Source: Trichopria drosophilae | Taxonomy: Eukaryota; Arthropoda; Insecta; Hymenoptera; Diapriidae | NCBI GenBank assembly: GCA_030407085.1 | Contig: CM059585.1 | Span: 8,301,001 to 8,365,000, forward strand | Direction of reading: 5' to 3' | Length of the DNA stretch: 64,000 nt | Part shown: piece by piece, positions 63,551 through 64,000 of the stretch | Layout of the letters: each line of letters starts with the position of its first letter | Position numbering within the stretch: the first letter of the stretch is position 1 | The notes under the pieces: model-generated | Seen by the model: only the letters and a program-made list of their open reading frames with translations | Databases searched by the model: none | What the model was told of the DNA's origin: nothing | Program-made: the position numbers and the translations under genes

Positions 63551-64000
63551 ATAGTTCCCAAGCTATAATTCCATATTCAGCAATCAATAGAAATGGAGCA
63601 TTATCATTATTTTTTTATTTATTAAAACTATCATTAGAGTGTGAGATGATAGTATACTTAGCTTTTTAAATAGAAATATAAAGCGTCTTAATTTAGTAAC
63701 TATATCACTTATGTGCTTACCCCATCTTAGATGACTGTCGAAAATTTCACCTTATTTACATTCATTTGATTGTTTAACATTAAAAGTTTCATTATATAGA
63801 CTTATATAAATTTTTCTATCTTTTTTTATAGTGTCTACATATATTCCGAATGGTACAAATTTAGTTTTTTCAAAATAAAGTTAAGAAAAAATTACAATTA
63901 ATTTAAATTTATTAAAAAATTACGATTAAAAATATACATTATATGTATTATATAAGAAATGTATGTAAATATTTCCATCGCAATCTTAGAAATAGTTCCA
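63551..64000. other. ARFRP1 intron 1 DNA, no feature recognised
   Basis: AT-rich noncoding sequence to the end of the window. No ARFRP1 exon 2 (expected to start with codons for TFLEQ) is present. Confidence 0.5.

Noticed and set aside
59109..64000. Further ARFRP1 exons
   Set aside because: I searched for the expected TFLEQ start and switch motifs (WDLGGQ) and found none on the plus strand.

Overview
The window is eukaryotic nuclear DNA from an AT-rich, repeat-laden animal genome, most likely an insect. Genes are split by GT-AG introns. Mobile elements cover most of the sequence: Jockey-like and RNase H-bearing non-LTR elements, Ty3/gypsy, DIRS, hAT, and many TA- and TTAA-flanked foldback MITEs. 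Hymenoptera is a guess from the style of the repeats, not a demonstrated assignment.

Three conserved host genes sit in the right half, and I reconstructed them exon by exon. CNPPD1 (+, five exons, 33850-42776) is a cyclin-box membrane protein. TMEM65 (-, six exons, 56905 down to 43271) is a mitochondrial inner-membrane protein, predicted at 297 aa. ARFRP1 (+, first coding exon 57374-57466) is an ARF-like GTPase of the trans-Golgi; its other exons must lie beyond the window. CNPPD1 and TMEM65 converge with 494 bp between stop codons and possibly overlapping 3' ends. TMEM65 and ARFRP1 are head to head, 468 bp between ATGs, over a compact promoter with CRE, E-box and YY1-like sites.

Left half (1-33500): no host gene recognised. 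In order it holds a decayed non-LTR element (1.8-3.1 kb); foldback elements including one with a 177-bp tandem array (4.7-7.0 kb); a 122-bp tandem repeat (7.1-7.6 kb); a minus-strand gypsy element (8.0-16.6 kb) split inside its protease by a 4.6-kb hAT transposon with a 5-bp target duplication; a set of nested palindromes (16.6-19.8 kb); a Jockey-like element (19.8-24.2 kb) split by a solo LTR and a TA-flanked MITE; a DIRS-like tyrosine-recombinase element (24.2-25.8 kb); a second non-LTR element keeping a complete zinc-knuckle ORF1 but an internally deleted ORF2 (26.4-28.35 kb); and a 92-bp tandem array (29.0-29.8 kb).

The introns of the three genes are themselves packed with palindromic TTAA-flanked elements and non-LTR fragments. 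Two repeat systems cut across the window and are the least explained. (1) A roughly 122-bp module carrying paired AAAATGGCGG (YY1/Pho-like) motifs recurs at a dozen or more places and lies inside five TTAA-flanked elements whose termini differ. (2) Elements bounded by CCCAGCAA(A/T)CGAA termini enclose AT-rich minisatellites that differ from copy to copy.
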